64,000 nucleotides of DNA, taken from NCBI RefSeq assembly GCF_023509035.1, contig NZ_CP075583.1:5642001-5706000 (forward strand), in the 5' to 3' direction. The notes beneath the pieces are model-generated. The model was given only the letters and a program-made list of their open reading frames with translations, had not been told where the DNA came from and did no database searches. A program made the position numbers and the translations under genes. Shown here one piece after another: positions 32,979 through 41,947 of the stretch. Positions within the stretch are counted from its first letter, which is position 1. Each line of letters opens with the position of its first letter. Source of the DNA: Janthinobacterium lividum. Lineage in GTDB: Bacteria > Pseudomonadota > Gammaproteobacteria > Burkholderiales > Burkholderiaceae_D.

Positions 32979-33737
32979 ATGCCTACCGCTATTATTGCCG
33001 ACGACGAAAGACTGATGCGCGACCAGCTGCGCCTGCGCCTGGGCCAGGCCTGGCCTGAACTGGAAATTATCGGCGAAGCCAAGAATGGCGACGAAGCGAT
33101 TGAACTGGTGGAACAACTCAAACCTGACTTTGCCTTCCTCGATATCCGCATGCCGGGCAAGACAGGCATGGAAGCGGCGCAAGTGATAGGCGGCAAGACG
33201 CATATCGTCTTCGTCACGGCCTATGACACGCACGCCGTCGAAGCCTTCGAACGGGGCGCCGTCGACTACGTGCTCAAGCCGCCCGAGCATGAACGTTTGC
33301 TGGTCACGGTGGAGCGCCTGAAAACGCACCTGAACAAGCCGGCCCTGGACGTCAACAGCAGCGTCACGGCCATGCTGTCGCAGCTGGCGGAAAAAATCAC
33401 GGCCAAACCCACCTACCTGCAATGGATACAGGCCAGCATCGGCCAGGACTTGCGCATGATCCCCGTGGAAGAGATTCTGTTCTTCCGTTCTGACGAGAAA
33501 TACACCTGTGTGCAGACAGCCAAGTATGAGGCGCTGATCCGCAAGCCCGTGCGCGACCTGGCTGATGAGCTTGACCCTTCGCTATTCTGGCAAATCCACC
33601 GCGCCACCCTGGTCAATGTGAATGCCATCGAAGGCGTGACGCGCGATATCCGCGGCCGCCACCTGGTGCTCATCAAAGGCAAATCCGACAAGCTCGAAGT
33701 GAGCCGCAGCTTCCTGCACCTGTTCAAGCAAATGTAA
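32979..33737 (+). CDS. LytTR-family response regulator
   Basis: A 252-residue regulator with receiver domain (about 1-120; acidic DDE near residue 8, phosphorylation site in FAFLDIRMPGKTG) and a C-terminal LytTR DNA-binding domain (about 140-250; EEILFFRSDEKYTCVQT, SLFWQIHRATLVNVNAIEGV, LEVSRSFLHLFK). The start at 32979 gives MPTAIIADDE. It is paired with the kinase just upstream. The target genes cannot be told from sequence. Confidence 0.92.
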   Translation: MPTAIIADDERLMRDQLRLRLGQAWPELEIIGEAKNGDEAIELVEQLKPDFAFLDIRMPGKTGMEAAQVIGGKTHIVFVTAYDTHAVEAFERGAVDYVLKPPEHERLLVTVERLKTHLNKPALDVNSSVTAMLSQLAEKITAKPTYLQWIQASIGQDLRMIPVEEILFFRSDEKYTCVQTAKYEALIRKPVRDLADELDPSLFWQIHRATLVNVNAIEGVTRDIRGRHLVLIKGKSDKLEVSRSFLHLFKQM

Positions 33738-33897
33738 GTCTCTCGCCGCTGCCCGGCCCCGGCCGGCGCGGCGCTTGGTTCTCTTCTACCCCCTTCCTGC
33801 GCCACATCAAGCCATGCTGCGCCAACAGGCATAGGCTAAAGTCCTGTCCGCCATTCCTGTCTTGCCTGCCTTCGTACACGTTCGCAAGGAGAACTCC

Positions 33898-35088
33898 ATG
33901 CCTGACCGAGGCAGCTCCACACTGCTGCGCATCCTGCCGCTGGGCATGGCGGCGGCGCTTTTACTGTTCTTGTTTCCTCCACTGAAAGCCCGCCGGCAAC
34001 GGCAGGCGCGTGGTCAGGCCATCATCGACAGCGCCAGCGACGCCATCATCAGCATCGACAGCGGGCAAATCATCCTGCATGCGAATGCGGCGGCAGCCAG
34101 ATTGTTCGACGACACGCCGGCCGGCATGCGCGGCATGCGCCTGAGCCACTACATCCTGCGCGACTTGCGTACCCTGGGCGGCTTGGGCAAGCACGATGGC
34201 GATCCGCCGTTTTGCGACATCAGCCAGGAGCTGCGCCTGACGGGCCGGCGCACCACCGACTACACCTTGACGGGCCGGCGCAACGATGGCGCCGTGTTTC
34301 CGCTCGAAGGCTCGCTCTCGGCCATGCAGGAAAACGGCCATAGCGTGTTTACCATCATCGTGCGCGACATTAGTACGCGACAGCAGATGCATGAACAGCT
34401 GGCCCGCTCCTTTTCGCAACTGCGTGAATTGTCGAGCACGCTGCAATCCATCCGCGAAGAAGAGCGCAAGCATATTGCGCGTGAACTGCATGATGATCTG
34501 GGACAATTGCTGGCCACCTTGCGGGGCGACCTGACCCTGTTGCGCCAGCACACGGACACCACCGTGCCGCTGCAAGCGTTGCTGCACAGCATGGACAGCT
34601 TGCTGGTGACGGCCATCACCTCGCTGCGGCGCATCGCCAGCAACCTGCGTCCGCGCGCACTCGATGAAGGGGGATTGTATTTTGCGCTACAAAAACTGCG
34701 CCACGACTTCCTGCTGCGCCGCGCCATCCATTTCGACTTGCTGGCCGACGAAGCCGACCTCGTCCTAGACGATGCGCGCAGCACCGCCATTTACCGCATC
34801 GTGCAGGAAGCGCTGACGAATATCGCGCGCCATTCCGAGGCCAGCCACATCACCATCGCCCTGCACCGCATCGACTCCTCGCTGGCCATCGCCATCCAGG
34901 ATGACGGCCGCGGCATCGCCGAACGCGACCTGGAAAAAGCCACGGCCCTGGGCTTGCTGGGCATGCGCGAGCGGGTCTGGGGCTTGAATGGCAGCATCCA
35001 TATCGGCGCCGATAGCGAGCTGGGTGGCACGCGCATCGAAATCTCGTTGCCCATGCATGCCGAGGCGGCAGCAGCGGCGATGCAATAA
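33898..35088 (+). CDS. PAS-domain NarX-like histidine kinase
   Basis: A 396-residue membrane-anchored kinase. One N-terminal TM (about 9-30), then a PAS domain (about 40-165; IIDSASDAIISIDSGQIILH), a HisKA_3 region with EERKHIARELHDDLGQLLA, and an HATPase domain with VQEALTNIARHSEA, DDGRGI and GLLGMRERV. AAGGAG lies 6 bases before the ATG at 33898; an earlier in-frame start at 33862 has no such support. HisKA_3 kinases usually pair with LuxR-type regulators, and none is adjacent, so it is an orphan here. Confidence 0.9.
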   Translation: MPDRGSSTLLRILPLGMAAALLLFLFPPLKARRQRQARGQAIIDSASDAIISIDSGQIILHANAAAARLFDDTPAGMRGMRLSHYILRDLRTLGGLGKHDGDPPFCDISQELRLTGRRTTDYTLTGRRNDGAVFPLEGSLSAMQENGHSVFTIIVRDISTRQQMHEQLARSFSQLRELSSTLQSIREEERKHIARELHDDLGQLLATLRGDLTLLRQHTDTTVPLQALLHSMDSLLVTAITSLRRIASNLRPRALDEGGLYFALQKLRHDFLLRRAIHFDLLADEADLVLDDARSTAIYRIVQEALTNIARHSEASHITIALHRIDSSLAIAIQDDGRGIAERDLEKATALGLLGMRERVWGLNGSIHIGADSELGGTRIEISLPMHAEAAAAAMQ

Positions 35089-35090
35089 AA

Positions 35091-35110
35091 AAGGCGCCCG
35101 CAGGCGCCTT
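35091..35110 (-). terminator. Porin terminator
   Basis: AAGGCGCC-CGCA-GGCGCCTT (35091-35110) with an A-run on its left, read as T residues on the minus strand. It closes the porin gene and may also stop the convergent kinase gene. Confidence 0.85.
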
Positions 35111-35134
35111 CTACTTCGTCACATCGAATACTGC

Positions 35135-36083
35135 TTAGAATTTGTGTGCCAGGCCAATCTGGTACGAGGTCAGCGACTTGACGCGCTCGCGGCCAGCGTA
35201 AGCGTACACGTCGGTACGCTTCGACAGGTGGTAGTCGTAACCGACGCCAAATTCCTTGATGGTGTCCTGATCCTTGAACTTGTTGTTGCTTTGCTCTTGC
35301 TTACCATACGACACTTTGGCATCGCCGCCGCCAACCGTGTAGTTCAGGCCGATCAGGTAAGACTTGTATTCACCGGTGGTCGCCACCTTGGTGTCGCCTT
35401 TGGAGTAAGCGGCAGTGATCTTGGCTGGACCGAATTTATAGCCGCCACCGATGGACCACAGGTCAGGCTTGGCCGCCGTTGCCGTTGCTTGCACGGCTTT
35501 TTCGTAGCCGGCGTGCAAGCTGATCGGGCCGTTGTCATAGGTTGCCAGGCCAATCACGCCTGCGTCAGCGCTGTTGACTTCGCTCAGCACGTATTGCAGG
35601 CTGCCCACGAAACCTTCAAAGCTTGGGCTGTTGTAGGTCACGGCATTGTTGACGCGCGACGAGCCGACGCCCGAACGCAGCAGGGTTTCATTGTTCTTGC
35701 CGACCACGCCATAGGTATTGAAGGGATCGACGCGGGCGATGGTGCCATCGACCAGATTCTTGGTGCGGCCCAGGATGGCGGTACCAAACGCGCCTTTCAA
35801 GCCCACATACGCTTGACGGTCGAACAACACGCCTTTTTTGTGCGCCGGTGTCAGCCAGGAATTCACTTTCCAGGTTGAAAATGGCGGACAGGCCGCCACC
35901 CAGATCTTCCGTACCCTTGAAACCGAGGCGCGACGCATTGTTTTCGCGTTGTACCGTCGGCTGGCCAGTGGTCTTGGCAATACCGAGGTCAACCAGGCCG
36001 TACACGGTGACATTCGATTGTGCTTGTGCCGTAGCTGCTGCAAAGGTGCCGATGATCAATGCTGCCAGAGTAATTTTTTTCAC
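35135..36083 (-). CDS. Gram-negative general porin (Porin_4 family), one frameshift
   Basis: Outer-membrane beta-barrel porin. A GTG start at 36083 gives the signal peptide KKITLAALIIGTFAAATAQA. The mature start, QSNVTVYGLVDLGIAKTTG, is typical of Burkholderiales porins. The last residue is Phe (GLAHKF), as porins require for assembly. The frame breaks at the six-T run at 35834-35839 (plus-strand reading), where one extra base splits EFLADTGAQK from GVLFDRQAYVG. Corrected, it has 315 residues. The regular alternating-hydrophobic strands continue through the break, which favours a sequencing error. Confidence 0.88.
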
Positions 36084-36174
36084 TTGAGATTCTCTACATT
36101 AGGTTGGACAAGAATGTTGCTGCTTAGCTGCTGAACCGAATCATGCCCACCAAATACTTCAACAATATGACATC

Positions 36175-36208
36175 GACAAGATGTTGTTTTTTAGCACAAC
36201 ATCTTGTC
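36175..36208. promoter_or_regulatory. 13-bp inverted repeat upstream of the porin gene
   Basis: GACAAGATGTTGT (36175-36187) and ACAACATCTTGTC (36196-36208) match at 13 of 13 positions around an 8-base spacer. It is 92 bases before the porin GTG, in the gap to the methyltransferase. It could be an operator or an mRNA leader stem. The methyltransferase gene has its own terminator beside it, at 36227-36248. Confidence 0.55.
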
Positions 36209-36226
36209 AGATAAAAATAACAGGCG

Positions 36227-36248
36227 AAAAAAAACCGCCCGAGGGCGG
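36227..36248 (-). terminator. Terminator of the methyltransferase gene
   Basis: CCGCCC (36235-36240) with GGGCGG (36243-36248). Followed on the minus strand by eight T residues. It lies 21 bases beyond the stop codon. Confidence 0.85.
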
Positions 36249-36268
36249 CTTGTATGGCCGTTCCAACC

Positions 36269-36919
36269 TTACTTCAGGCGGCAGCTCAGCAGCCAATAGT
36301 ATTCCAGGCGCTTCATGCGAATTTCGCGGGCCGAGTGGGCAAATTTCTTGCGCAGATGGCTATCCGATGGGAAATTTTTCAGCACTTCATAGCGCTCGCC
36401 CCCATCCGTCGTGCGGAACTGGTGGGTGTTGCCTTCCAGGTCAGTACGCGCGATGACCGTGCTGCTGCCATCGACATAGGAATTGTCGATCAGTACCAGC
36501 AGGATGTCCTTGCCCAGCTTGCTGCGCAATTGCTTCAGGTATTTGTCCTGGTCTTCGCGCTTGACGTGCGACCACCAGAAACCGGCGAACACGGCCGTGA
36601 ACTTGCCCAGCAGGTCATCGGGCAAATTGAACGCATCCAACTTGGCGAAGGTGACGTTGTCGGACAAGCCGCGCGCCTGGGCCAGCGCCAGCATTTCATC
36701 GTTGATATCGGTGGCCAGCACGGACTCGGCCGACTCGGCGACCACTTCCGTCCAGTAGCCGGTGCCGCAAGCCAGTTCCAGCACGGTATGGCCTTCCAGC
36801 ACGTCGGCTACCTTGTCGCGCAACACTTCCAGATCTTCCTGGCGTTCGGGCTTGTCATAGACGCGCTCGTACTGCTGCGCGATGGTGGCGTAATATTTGG
36901 CAAGCTGATCGGTAATCAT
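36269..36919 (-). CDS. Class I SAM-dependent methyltransferase
   Basis: A 216-residue soluble Rossmann-fold methyltransferase. The SAM motif I is VLELACGTGYWT (about residues 45-56); motif II-like VLATDINDEMLALA and KLDAFNLPDDL follow. The start at 36919 (MITDQLAKYY) has AAGAGAAG upstream; an extension to 36955 lacks that. The acceptor is unknown. Neighbours (porin, cysB) give no hint. Confidence 0.85.
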   Translation of the reverse strand: MITDQLAKYYATIAQQYERVYDKPERQEDLEVLRDKVADVLEGHTVLELACGTGYWTEVVAESAESVLATDINDEMLALAQARGLSDNVTFAKLDAFNLPDDLLGKFTAVFAGFWWSHVKREDQDKYLKQLRSKLGKDILLVLIDNSYVDGSSTVIARTDLEGNTHQFRTTDGGERYEVLKNFPSDSHLRKKFAHSAREIRMKRLEYYWLLSCRLK

Positions 36920-36980
36920 TGTTTCTTCTCTTCTTAAATAATCTTGGCCAGGCACCTCGCCCGGCCGACTTCATGCATTG

Positions 36981-37922
36981 TTATAGTTCGTAGTGCTCTT
37001 TATCACCGCTCATCGCCTGCTCGATGAGCTTACGGTTCAGGGTCGGCGTCAGCAACTCGATAAAGGTATAGATATAGCTGCGCAAATACGCGCCTTGCTT
37101 GACGGCCACGCGCGACACATTCATGCCGAACAGGTGGCCGACAGGGATGGCGCGCAAGCCTTTGTCGCGCTCGGCATCGAAGGCCATACCCGCTATGATA
37201 CCAATCCCCATGCCCAACTCGACATAAGTCTTGATGACGTCGGCATCGATAGCTTCCAGCAAGATGTCCGGTTTCAGGCCGCGCAGCACGAAAGCGTGGT
37301 CGATCTTGTTGCGTCCGGCGAACGCACTGTCATAGGTAATCAGGGGGAAAGCGGCGATTTCCTCGAGGGTCACGGACTTCGACTTGAGCAGCGGATGGTC
37401 GACCGGCACCACGACCACGTGCTCCCATTGATAACATGGCAAGGTAATCAAGCCATCGATGGCGGCGATCGATTCCGTGGCAATGGCCAGATCGGCCTGG
37501 TCGCGCTGCACCATCTCGGCGATCTGGCGCGGATTGCCTTGCAGCAATGACAATCTCACCTTCGGGAACTTCAGCATGAAGGCTTGCACCACCTTGGGCA
37601 AGGTGTAGCGCGCCTGCGTATGCGTGGTGGCAATGGTAAAGCTGCCGCTGTCCTGCGCCGCGAATTCCTTGCCGATGCGCTTCATGCTGTCGATTTCCTG
37701 CATGATCAGCTCGACCGATTCCAGCACCAGGCGGCCCGGCTCCGTCAAGCCACGGATGCGTTTGCCGTGGCGTGTAAAAATATCCACGCCCAGCTCTTCC
37801 TCCAGCTCGATGATGGCTTTCGATACGCCAGGTTGCGACGTAAACAAGGCCTTGGCGGCGTCCGTCAGGTTGTAATTCTGCCGGACCGCTTCGCGCACGA
37901 AGCGCAGTTGATGGAGATTCAT
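36981..37922 (-). CDS. cysB: LysR-type regulator CysB
   Basis: A 313-residue activator of the cysteine/sulfate assimilation regulon; in enterobacteria it responds to N-acetylserine. The N-terminal helix-turn-helix is MNLHQLRFVREAVRQNYNLT followed by ALFTSQPGVSKAI. The effector domain includes TTHTQARYTLP, a segment conserved in CysB/Cbl. It lies immediately left of the divergent TauE gene and the cys operon it should control. A candidate operator is between them. Confidence 0.93.
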   Translation of the reverse strand: MNLHQLRFVREAVRQNYNLTDAAKALFTSQPGVSKAIIELEEELGVDIFTRHGKRIRGLTEPGRLVLESVELIMQEIDSMKRIGKEFAAQDSGSFTIATTHTQARYTLPKVVQAFMLKFPKVRLSLLQGNPRQIAEMVQRDQADLAIATESIAAIDGLITLPCYQWEHVVVVPVDHPLLKSKSVTLEEIAAFPLITYDSAFAGRNKIDHAFVLRGLKPDILLEAIDADVIKTYVELGMGIGIIAGMAFDAERDKGLRAIPVGHLFGMNVSRVAVKQGAYLRSYIYTFIELLTPTLNRKLIEQAMSGDKEHYEL

Positions 37923-37987
37923 TGCTGGTTTGCCCTAGATTGCCGTGATTTGCCGAGTTTCCGCCCCACCCATGATTTTGCGTTCAT

Positions 37988-38053
37988 GCATATACGCATA
38001 TCGCATATAAGCAAATGCGTACTTAGTAGTTTGGAATAAACACTAAGTTTATT
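37988..38053. promoter_or_regulatory. Candidate CysB control region
   Basis: Two signals lie in the 161 bases between cysB and the transporter gene. AATAAAC-ACTAA-GTTTATT (38035-38053) is a perfect 7-bp inverted repeat of the LysR type. GCATAT recurs three times at 37988, 37996 and 38003. CysB sites in enterobacteria are ATAA/TTAT-like. Function here is inferred from position. Confidence 0.45.
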
Positions 38054-38083
38054 ACTATTGCGGGTACTTTGGGGGGTGCAAGC

Positions 38084-38857
38084 ATGACTTTGTCTTATAT
38101 AGTCTCAGGATTTGCCGTAGGATTACTCGTAGGAATGACCGGCGTGGGCGGCGGCTCGCTGATGACGCCGTTGCTGACCTTGCTGTTTGGCGTGCCGCCC
38201 TCCGTAGCGGTAGGCACCGACCTGGCGTTCGCCTCGATCACCAAGAGCGCTGGCACCCTGACGCACCGCCTGCGCGGCACCATCCGCTGGGATATCGTCA
38301 AGCGCCTGTGCATCGGCGCCCTGCCCGCCGCCGTCATCGCGACCCTGGCGCTGAAATCGTTCGGCACCCTGTCGCCGGAAATCGGCCAGATCATCCGTTA
38401 CTCGATCGCCGGCTCCGTGCTGCTGACCGTCGTGGCACTGATTTTCAAGGGCCGCATGCTGGCCTGGATCAACGCGCACCCCGAGAAACAATTGCAAGGC
38501 AACAAGCTTGCCGCTGCGACCATCATCGCTGGCGCCGTGCTGGGCGTGCTGGTGACGGTGTCGTCGATCGGCGCCGGTGCCATCGGAGCAACCTTGCTGG
38601 TGATGCTGTATCCACGCATGAGCTCGGCCGAAGTGGCTGGCACCGATATCGCCTACGCCGTGCCCCTGACGGCCATCGCCGCCCTGGGCCACTGGTGGCT
38701 CGGTTCCATCCACTGGGAATTGCTGGCCTCGCTGCTGGTCGGCTCCCTGCCCGGCATCACGCTCGGTTCCTGGGTCGCCCGCTCCGTGCCGGAAAAGTTT
38801 TTAAGAGTACTGCTGGCGATGACCTTGACCGGCGTGGCAGTGAAGCTAATCTATTAA
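38084..38857 (+). CDS. TauE/SafE-family transporter (putative sulfite/sulfur-compound exporter)
   Basis: A 257-residue membrane protein with about eight hydrophobic helices. The N-terminal signature VGMTGVGGGSLMTPLL is typical of TauE/SafE (DUF81). The repeat-like second half has VSSIGAGAIGATLL. It probably moves sulfite, sulfate or a sulfonate. Placement between cysB and cysI supports a sulfur role. The ATG at 38084 has GGGGGG 7-12 bases upstream. Direction of transport is not shown. Confidence 0.85.
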   Translation: MTLSYIVSGFAVGLLVGMTGVGGGSLMTPLLTLLFGVPPSVAVGTDLAFASITKSAGTLTHRLRGTIRWDIVKRLCIGALPAAVIATLALKSFGTLSPEIGQIIRYSIAGSVLLTVVALIFKGRMLAWINAHPEKQLQGNKLAAATIIAGAVLGVLVTVSSIGAGAIGATLLVMLYPRMSSAEVAGTDIAYAVPLTAIAALGHWWLGSIHWELLASLLVGSLPGITLGSWVARSVPEKFLRVLLAMTLTGVAVKLIY

Positions 38858-38939
38858 TTGACCGACCATGTGACAAGAGCAGTATCAAGAACATCATCCC
38901 AGGCAATCTTCCAGCACCCCGGCTTTTTTAGGAATTGAT

Positions 38940-40628
38940 ATGTACCATTACGATCAGTACGACCACCTCATCATCAAAGAACGCATCGCCCAGTACCGAG
39001 ACCAGGTTGCGCGCCGTATCGCCAATGAACTGACGGAAGAGGAATTCATTCCGCTGCGCCTGCAAAACGGCCTGTACATGCAACGCCATGCCTACATGCT
39101 GCGCATCGCCGTGCCGTACGGCTTGCTGTCGTCGAAGCAGATGCGCATGTTCGCGCACATCGCGCGCAAGTACGACCGCGGCTATGGCCACTTCACCACG
39201 CGCCAGAATATCCAGTTCAACTGGATCGAGCTAGAGCAGACTCCCGACATCCTGACGGACCTGGCGTCCGTGGAAATGCACGCGATCCAGACCTCGGGCA
39301 ACTGTATCCGTAATACAACATCGGATCCGTACGCCGGCGTCGCCGCCGATGAAATCATCGATCCGCGCCCGTACGCGGAAGTGTTGCGCCAATGGAGCAC
39401 CTTCCACCCCGAGTTCATCGCCCTGCCGCGTAAATTCAAGGTCGCCATCAATGGCGCCGAGGAAGACCGCGCCGCCATCGCCGTGCACGACATCGGCTTG
39501 ACGGCCGTGCGCAATGAGGCTGGCGAGGTGGGCTTCAAGGTGATGGCCGGCGGCGGCATGGGCCGCACGCCGATTTTGGGCAGCGTCGTGCGCGAATTCT
39601 TGCCGTGGCAGCATTTGCTGACGTACATCCAGGCCATCATGCGCGTGTACAACTTGCACGGCCGCCGCGACAACAAATACAAGGCGCGCATCAAGATCCT
39701 GTTGAAAGCCATCGGCGTGGAAGAATTCACGCGCCAGGTGGAAGCAGAGTGGGTCGATTTGAAAGATGGTCCGGAAACATTGAGCGCTGAGGAAATGCAA
39801 CGCGTGGCGGACTTCTTCAATCCGCCCGCCTACCTGGCCCTGCCGGAACTCGATTACAAGACGGAACACGCGGACAACAAGGCGTATGTGAACTGGCTGG
39901 CGCGCAACGTCAAGCCGCACCAGCGCCCCGGCTACGTGGCCGTGGTACTGTCCTTGAAGAAAACGGGCGTGCCACCGGGCGACGCGACGGCCGAGCAGAT
40001 CGACTTCGTGGCCGACCTGGCCGACCGCTACAGCTTTGGCGAACTGCGCGTGACACACGAGCAAAACCTGGTGCTGGCCGACGTCGAGCAATCGAAACTG
40101 TTCAAACTGTGGCAGGAAGCCAAGGCGCACGGCCTGGCCACGCCGAACATCGGTTTGCTGACGGACATGATCTGCTGCCCGGGCGGCGATTTCTGCTCGC
40201 TGGCCAACGCCAAGTCGCTGCCGATCGCAGCCGCCATTGCGGAACGCTTCGACAGCATCGACTTCCAGCACGACATTGGCGAAATCGAATTGAATATTTC
40301 CGGTTGTATCAATGCCTGCGGCCACCATCACGTGGGCAGCATCGGCATCCTCGGCGTCGACAAGGATGGCAGCGAATGGTATCAAGTGTCGATCGGCGGC
40401 GCGCAAGGCAACAACGCGGCCATCGGCAAGATCATCGGACCATCGTTCTCTTCCCTGCAGATGCCTGAAGTCATCGGCCGCCTGCTGCACGTCTACGTGC
40501 GCGACCGCCATGAAGGCGAGCGCTTCGTCGACACGGCCCAGCGCCTGGGCCTGGCGCCATTCAAGGAACACGTATATGCAACGCCGATCACGGTCGGCAA
40601 CCTGGTGGGAGAAGACGAATATGTTTGA
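38940..40628 (+). CDS. cysI: Sulfite reductase hemoprotein (CysI type)
   Basis: A 562-residue nitrite/sulfite-reductase family protein that reduces sulfite to sulfide with siroheme and a [4Fe-4S] cluster. Cluster cysteines are C413 and C419 (CCPGGDFCSLA) and C456 and C460 (SGCINACGHH). The N-terminal ferredoxin-like and TSGNCIRNTTSDPYAG segments are conserved. No cysJ flavoprotein gene is adjacent, so electrons probably come from another source. Its stop overlaps the next start, which ties the pair together. Confidence 0.94.
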   Translation: MYHYDQYDHLIIKERIAQYRDQVARRIANELTEEEFIPLRLQNGLYMQRHAYMLRIAVPYGLLSSKQMRMFAHIARKYDRGYGHFTTRQNIQFNWIELEQTPDILTDLASVEMHAIQTSGNCIRNTTSDPYAGVAADEIIDPRPYAEVLRQWSTFHPEFIALPRKFKVAINGAEEDRAAIAVHDIGLTAVRNEAGEVGFKVMAGGGMGRTPILGSVVREFLPWQHLLTYIQAIMRVYNLHGRRDNKYKARIKILLKAIGVEEFTRQVEAEWVDLKDGPETLSAEEMQRVADFFNPPAYLALPELDYKTEHADNKAYVNWLARNVKPHQRPGYVAVVLSLKKTGVPPGDATAEQIDFVADLADRYSFGELRVTHEQNLVLADVEQSKLFKLWQEAKAHGLATPNIGLLTDMICCPGGDFCSLANAKSLPIAAAIAERFDSIDFQHDIGEIELNISGCINACGHHHVGSIGILGVDKDGSEWYQVSIGGAQGNNAAIGKIIGPSFSSLQMPEVIGRLLHVYVRDRHEGERFVDTAQRLGLAPFKEHVYATPITVGNLVGEDEYV

Positions 40629-41181
40629 AGTACGCGAAGAAATCATCAAGAACGCCGCCGTGGTGCCGAATGCCTGGGGCTTGCTGCGCCTCGATGAAAG
40701 CGAGACGCCGGAAACGGTGGTCGTGCCTGCCGGCAAAGTCATCGTGCCCCTGCCCGTATGGCAAGCCCAGCGCGAGACTCTGCTGGCTCGCCTGCCCGAT
40801 ATCGGCGTCTGGCTGGCCAGCGACGAGCGCCCGGAAGAACTGGCTGCCGACGTTGCGCAACTGCCCGTCATCGGCGTGGACTTCCCGAAATTCACGGATG
40901 GCCGCGGCTATTCCATCGCCTTCAACCTGCGCGCCCGTCTGGGCTTCCGGGGCGAATTGCGCGCCATTGGCGACGTGCTGCGCGACCAACTGTTTTCCAT
41001 GCACAGAGTCGGCTTCGACGCGTATGCGACGCGTCCGGACCGCAGCATCCATGACGCCTTGAAAGGTTTGTCTGTCTTTTCGGAAACCTACCAGGCGTCG
41101 TGGGATCAAAAATCGCCGCTGTTCCGCCGCCACCAGCGCGAAGGCCAGAATCCTGACCTCGACAACGCGGCTGGCATCTGA
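40621..41181 (+). CDS. DUF934 protein of the sulfite reductase operon
   Basis: A 186-residue soluble protein of DUF934, found next to cysI in many beta- and gammaproteobacteria and often named a putative oxidoreductase. No classical cofactor motif is visible. Conserved-looking segments are VWLASDERPEEL, GVDFPKFTDGRGYSIAFNLR and SVFSETYQASWD. Its ATG (40621) overlaps the cysI stop by 8 bases. Linkage suggests a partner in electron delivery, assembly or regulation of sulfite reductase, but there is no direct evidence. Confidence 0.9.
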   Translation: MFEVREEIIKNAAVVPNAWGLLRLDESETPETVVVPAGKVIVPLPVWQAQRETLLARLPDIGVWLASDERPEELAADVAQLPVIGVDFPKFTDGRGYSIAFNLRARLGFRGELRAIGDVLRDQLFSMHRVGFDAYATRPDRSIHDALKGLSVFSETYQASWDQKSPLFRRHQREGQNPDLDNAAGI

Positions 41182-41190
41182 GGAACCGTC

Positions 41191-41907
41191 ATGACTGATT
41201 TGACTTCTTTGATTAACGCCACCGAGCAAACGCTGACACGCATCGCCGCGGACTTTTCGCCGGCCGTGTTCGCCTCCAGCCTGGCAGCCGAAGACATGGT
41301 GCTGACTGACATGATTCTCAAGGCAAAGCTGCCCATCGGCATCTTTTCTTTGGAAACAGGCCGCTTGCACCAGGAAACCCTGGCCGTGCTCGACAAGGTC
41401 AAGGTCCGTTACGACCACGACATCACTCTGTACCGCCCGCAGCCGGAAGCTGTAGCCGCCTACGTGGAACAGAATGGTTTGAACGCCTTTTATAACAGCG
41501 TCGAGATGCGCCGCGAATGCTGCCGCATCCGCAAGGTCGAACCGCTGGGCCGCGCCCTGGCTGGCAACAAGGCCTGGGTCACGGGACAACGCCGTGCCCA
41601 GTCCACCACGCGCGCCGAGCTGCACGTGCAGGAAGACGACGCCGCGCACGCGATGACGAAATTCAATCCGCTGGCCGACTGGTCGGAAGAAGACGTGTGG
41701 GCCTACATCCGCGCCAACGACGTGCCCTACAACGCGCTGCACGACCAGGGGTACCCGTCGATCGGCTGCGAACCCTGTACACGGGCCGTCCAGCCGGGCG
41801 AAGATGTACGGGCCGGGCGTTGGTGGTGGGAAAATCCGGACTCCAAGGAATGCGGCCTGCACATGGTGGACGGTAAGTTGATACGCATCAAATCCGTGGC
41901 AGCCTGA
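41191..41907 (+). CDS. cysH: Assimilatory APS reductase (thioredoxin-dependent)
   Basis: A 238-residue PP-loop reductase. The Cys pair C110-C111 (ECCRIRKVEPL) and C193/C196 (GCEPCTR) are ligands of a [4Fe-4S] cluster, which marks the enzyme as an adenylylsulfate (APS) reductase. PAPS reductases of the E. coli type lack them. The catalytic cysteine is C221 in KECGLH. Sulfate is then activated to APS by CysDN and reduced directly, with no need for CysC. The gene is 9 bases after DUF934. Confidence 0.94.
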   Translation: MTDLTSLINATEQTLTRIAADFSPAVFASSLAAEDMVLTDMILKAKLPIGIFSLETGRLHQETLAVLDKVKVRYDHDITLYRPQPEAVAAYVEQNGLNAFYNSVEMRRECCRIRKVEPLGRALAGNKAWVTGQRRAQSTTRAELHVQEDDAAHAMTKFNPLADWSEEDVWAYIRANDVPYNALHDQGYPSIGCEPCTRAVQPGEDVRAGRWWWENPDSKECGLHMVDGKLIRIKSVAA

Positions 41908-41947
41908 ACAGACACAACAGACTCAGCAGAACAAGAAAGCACCCTAT

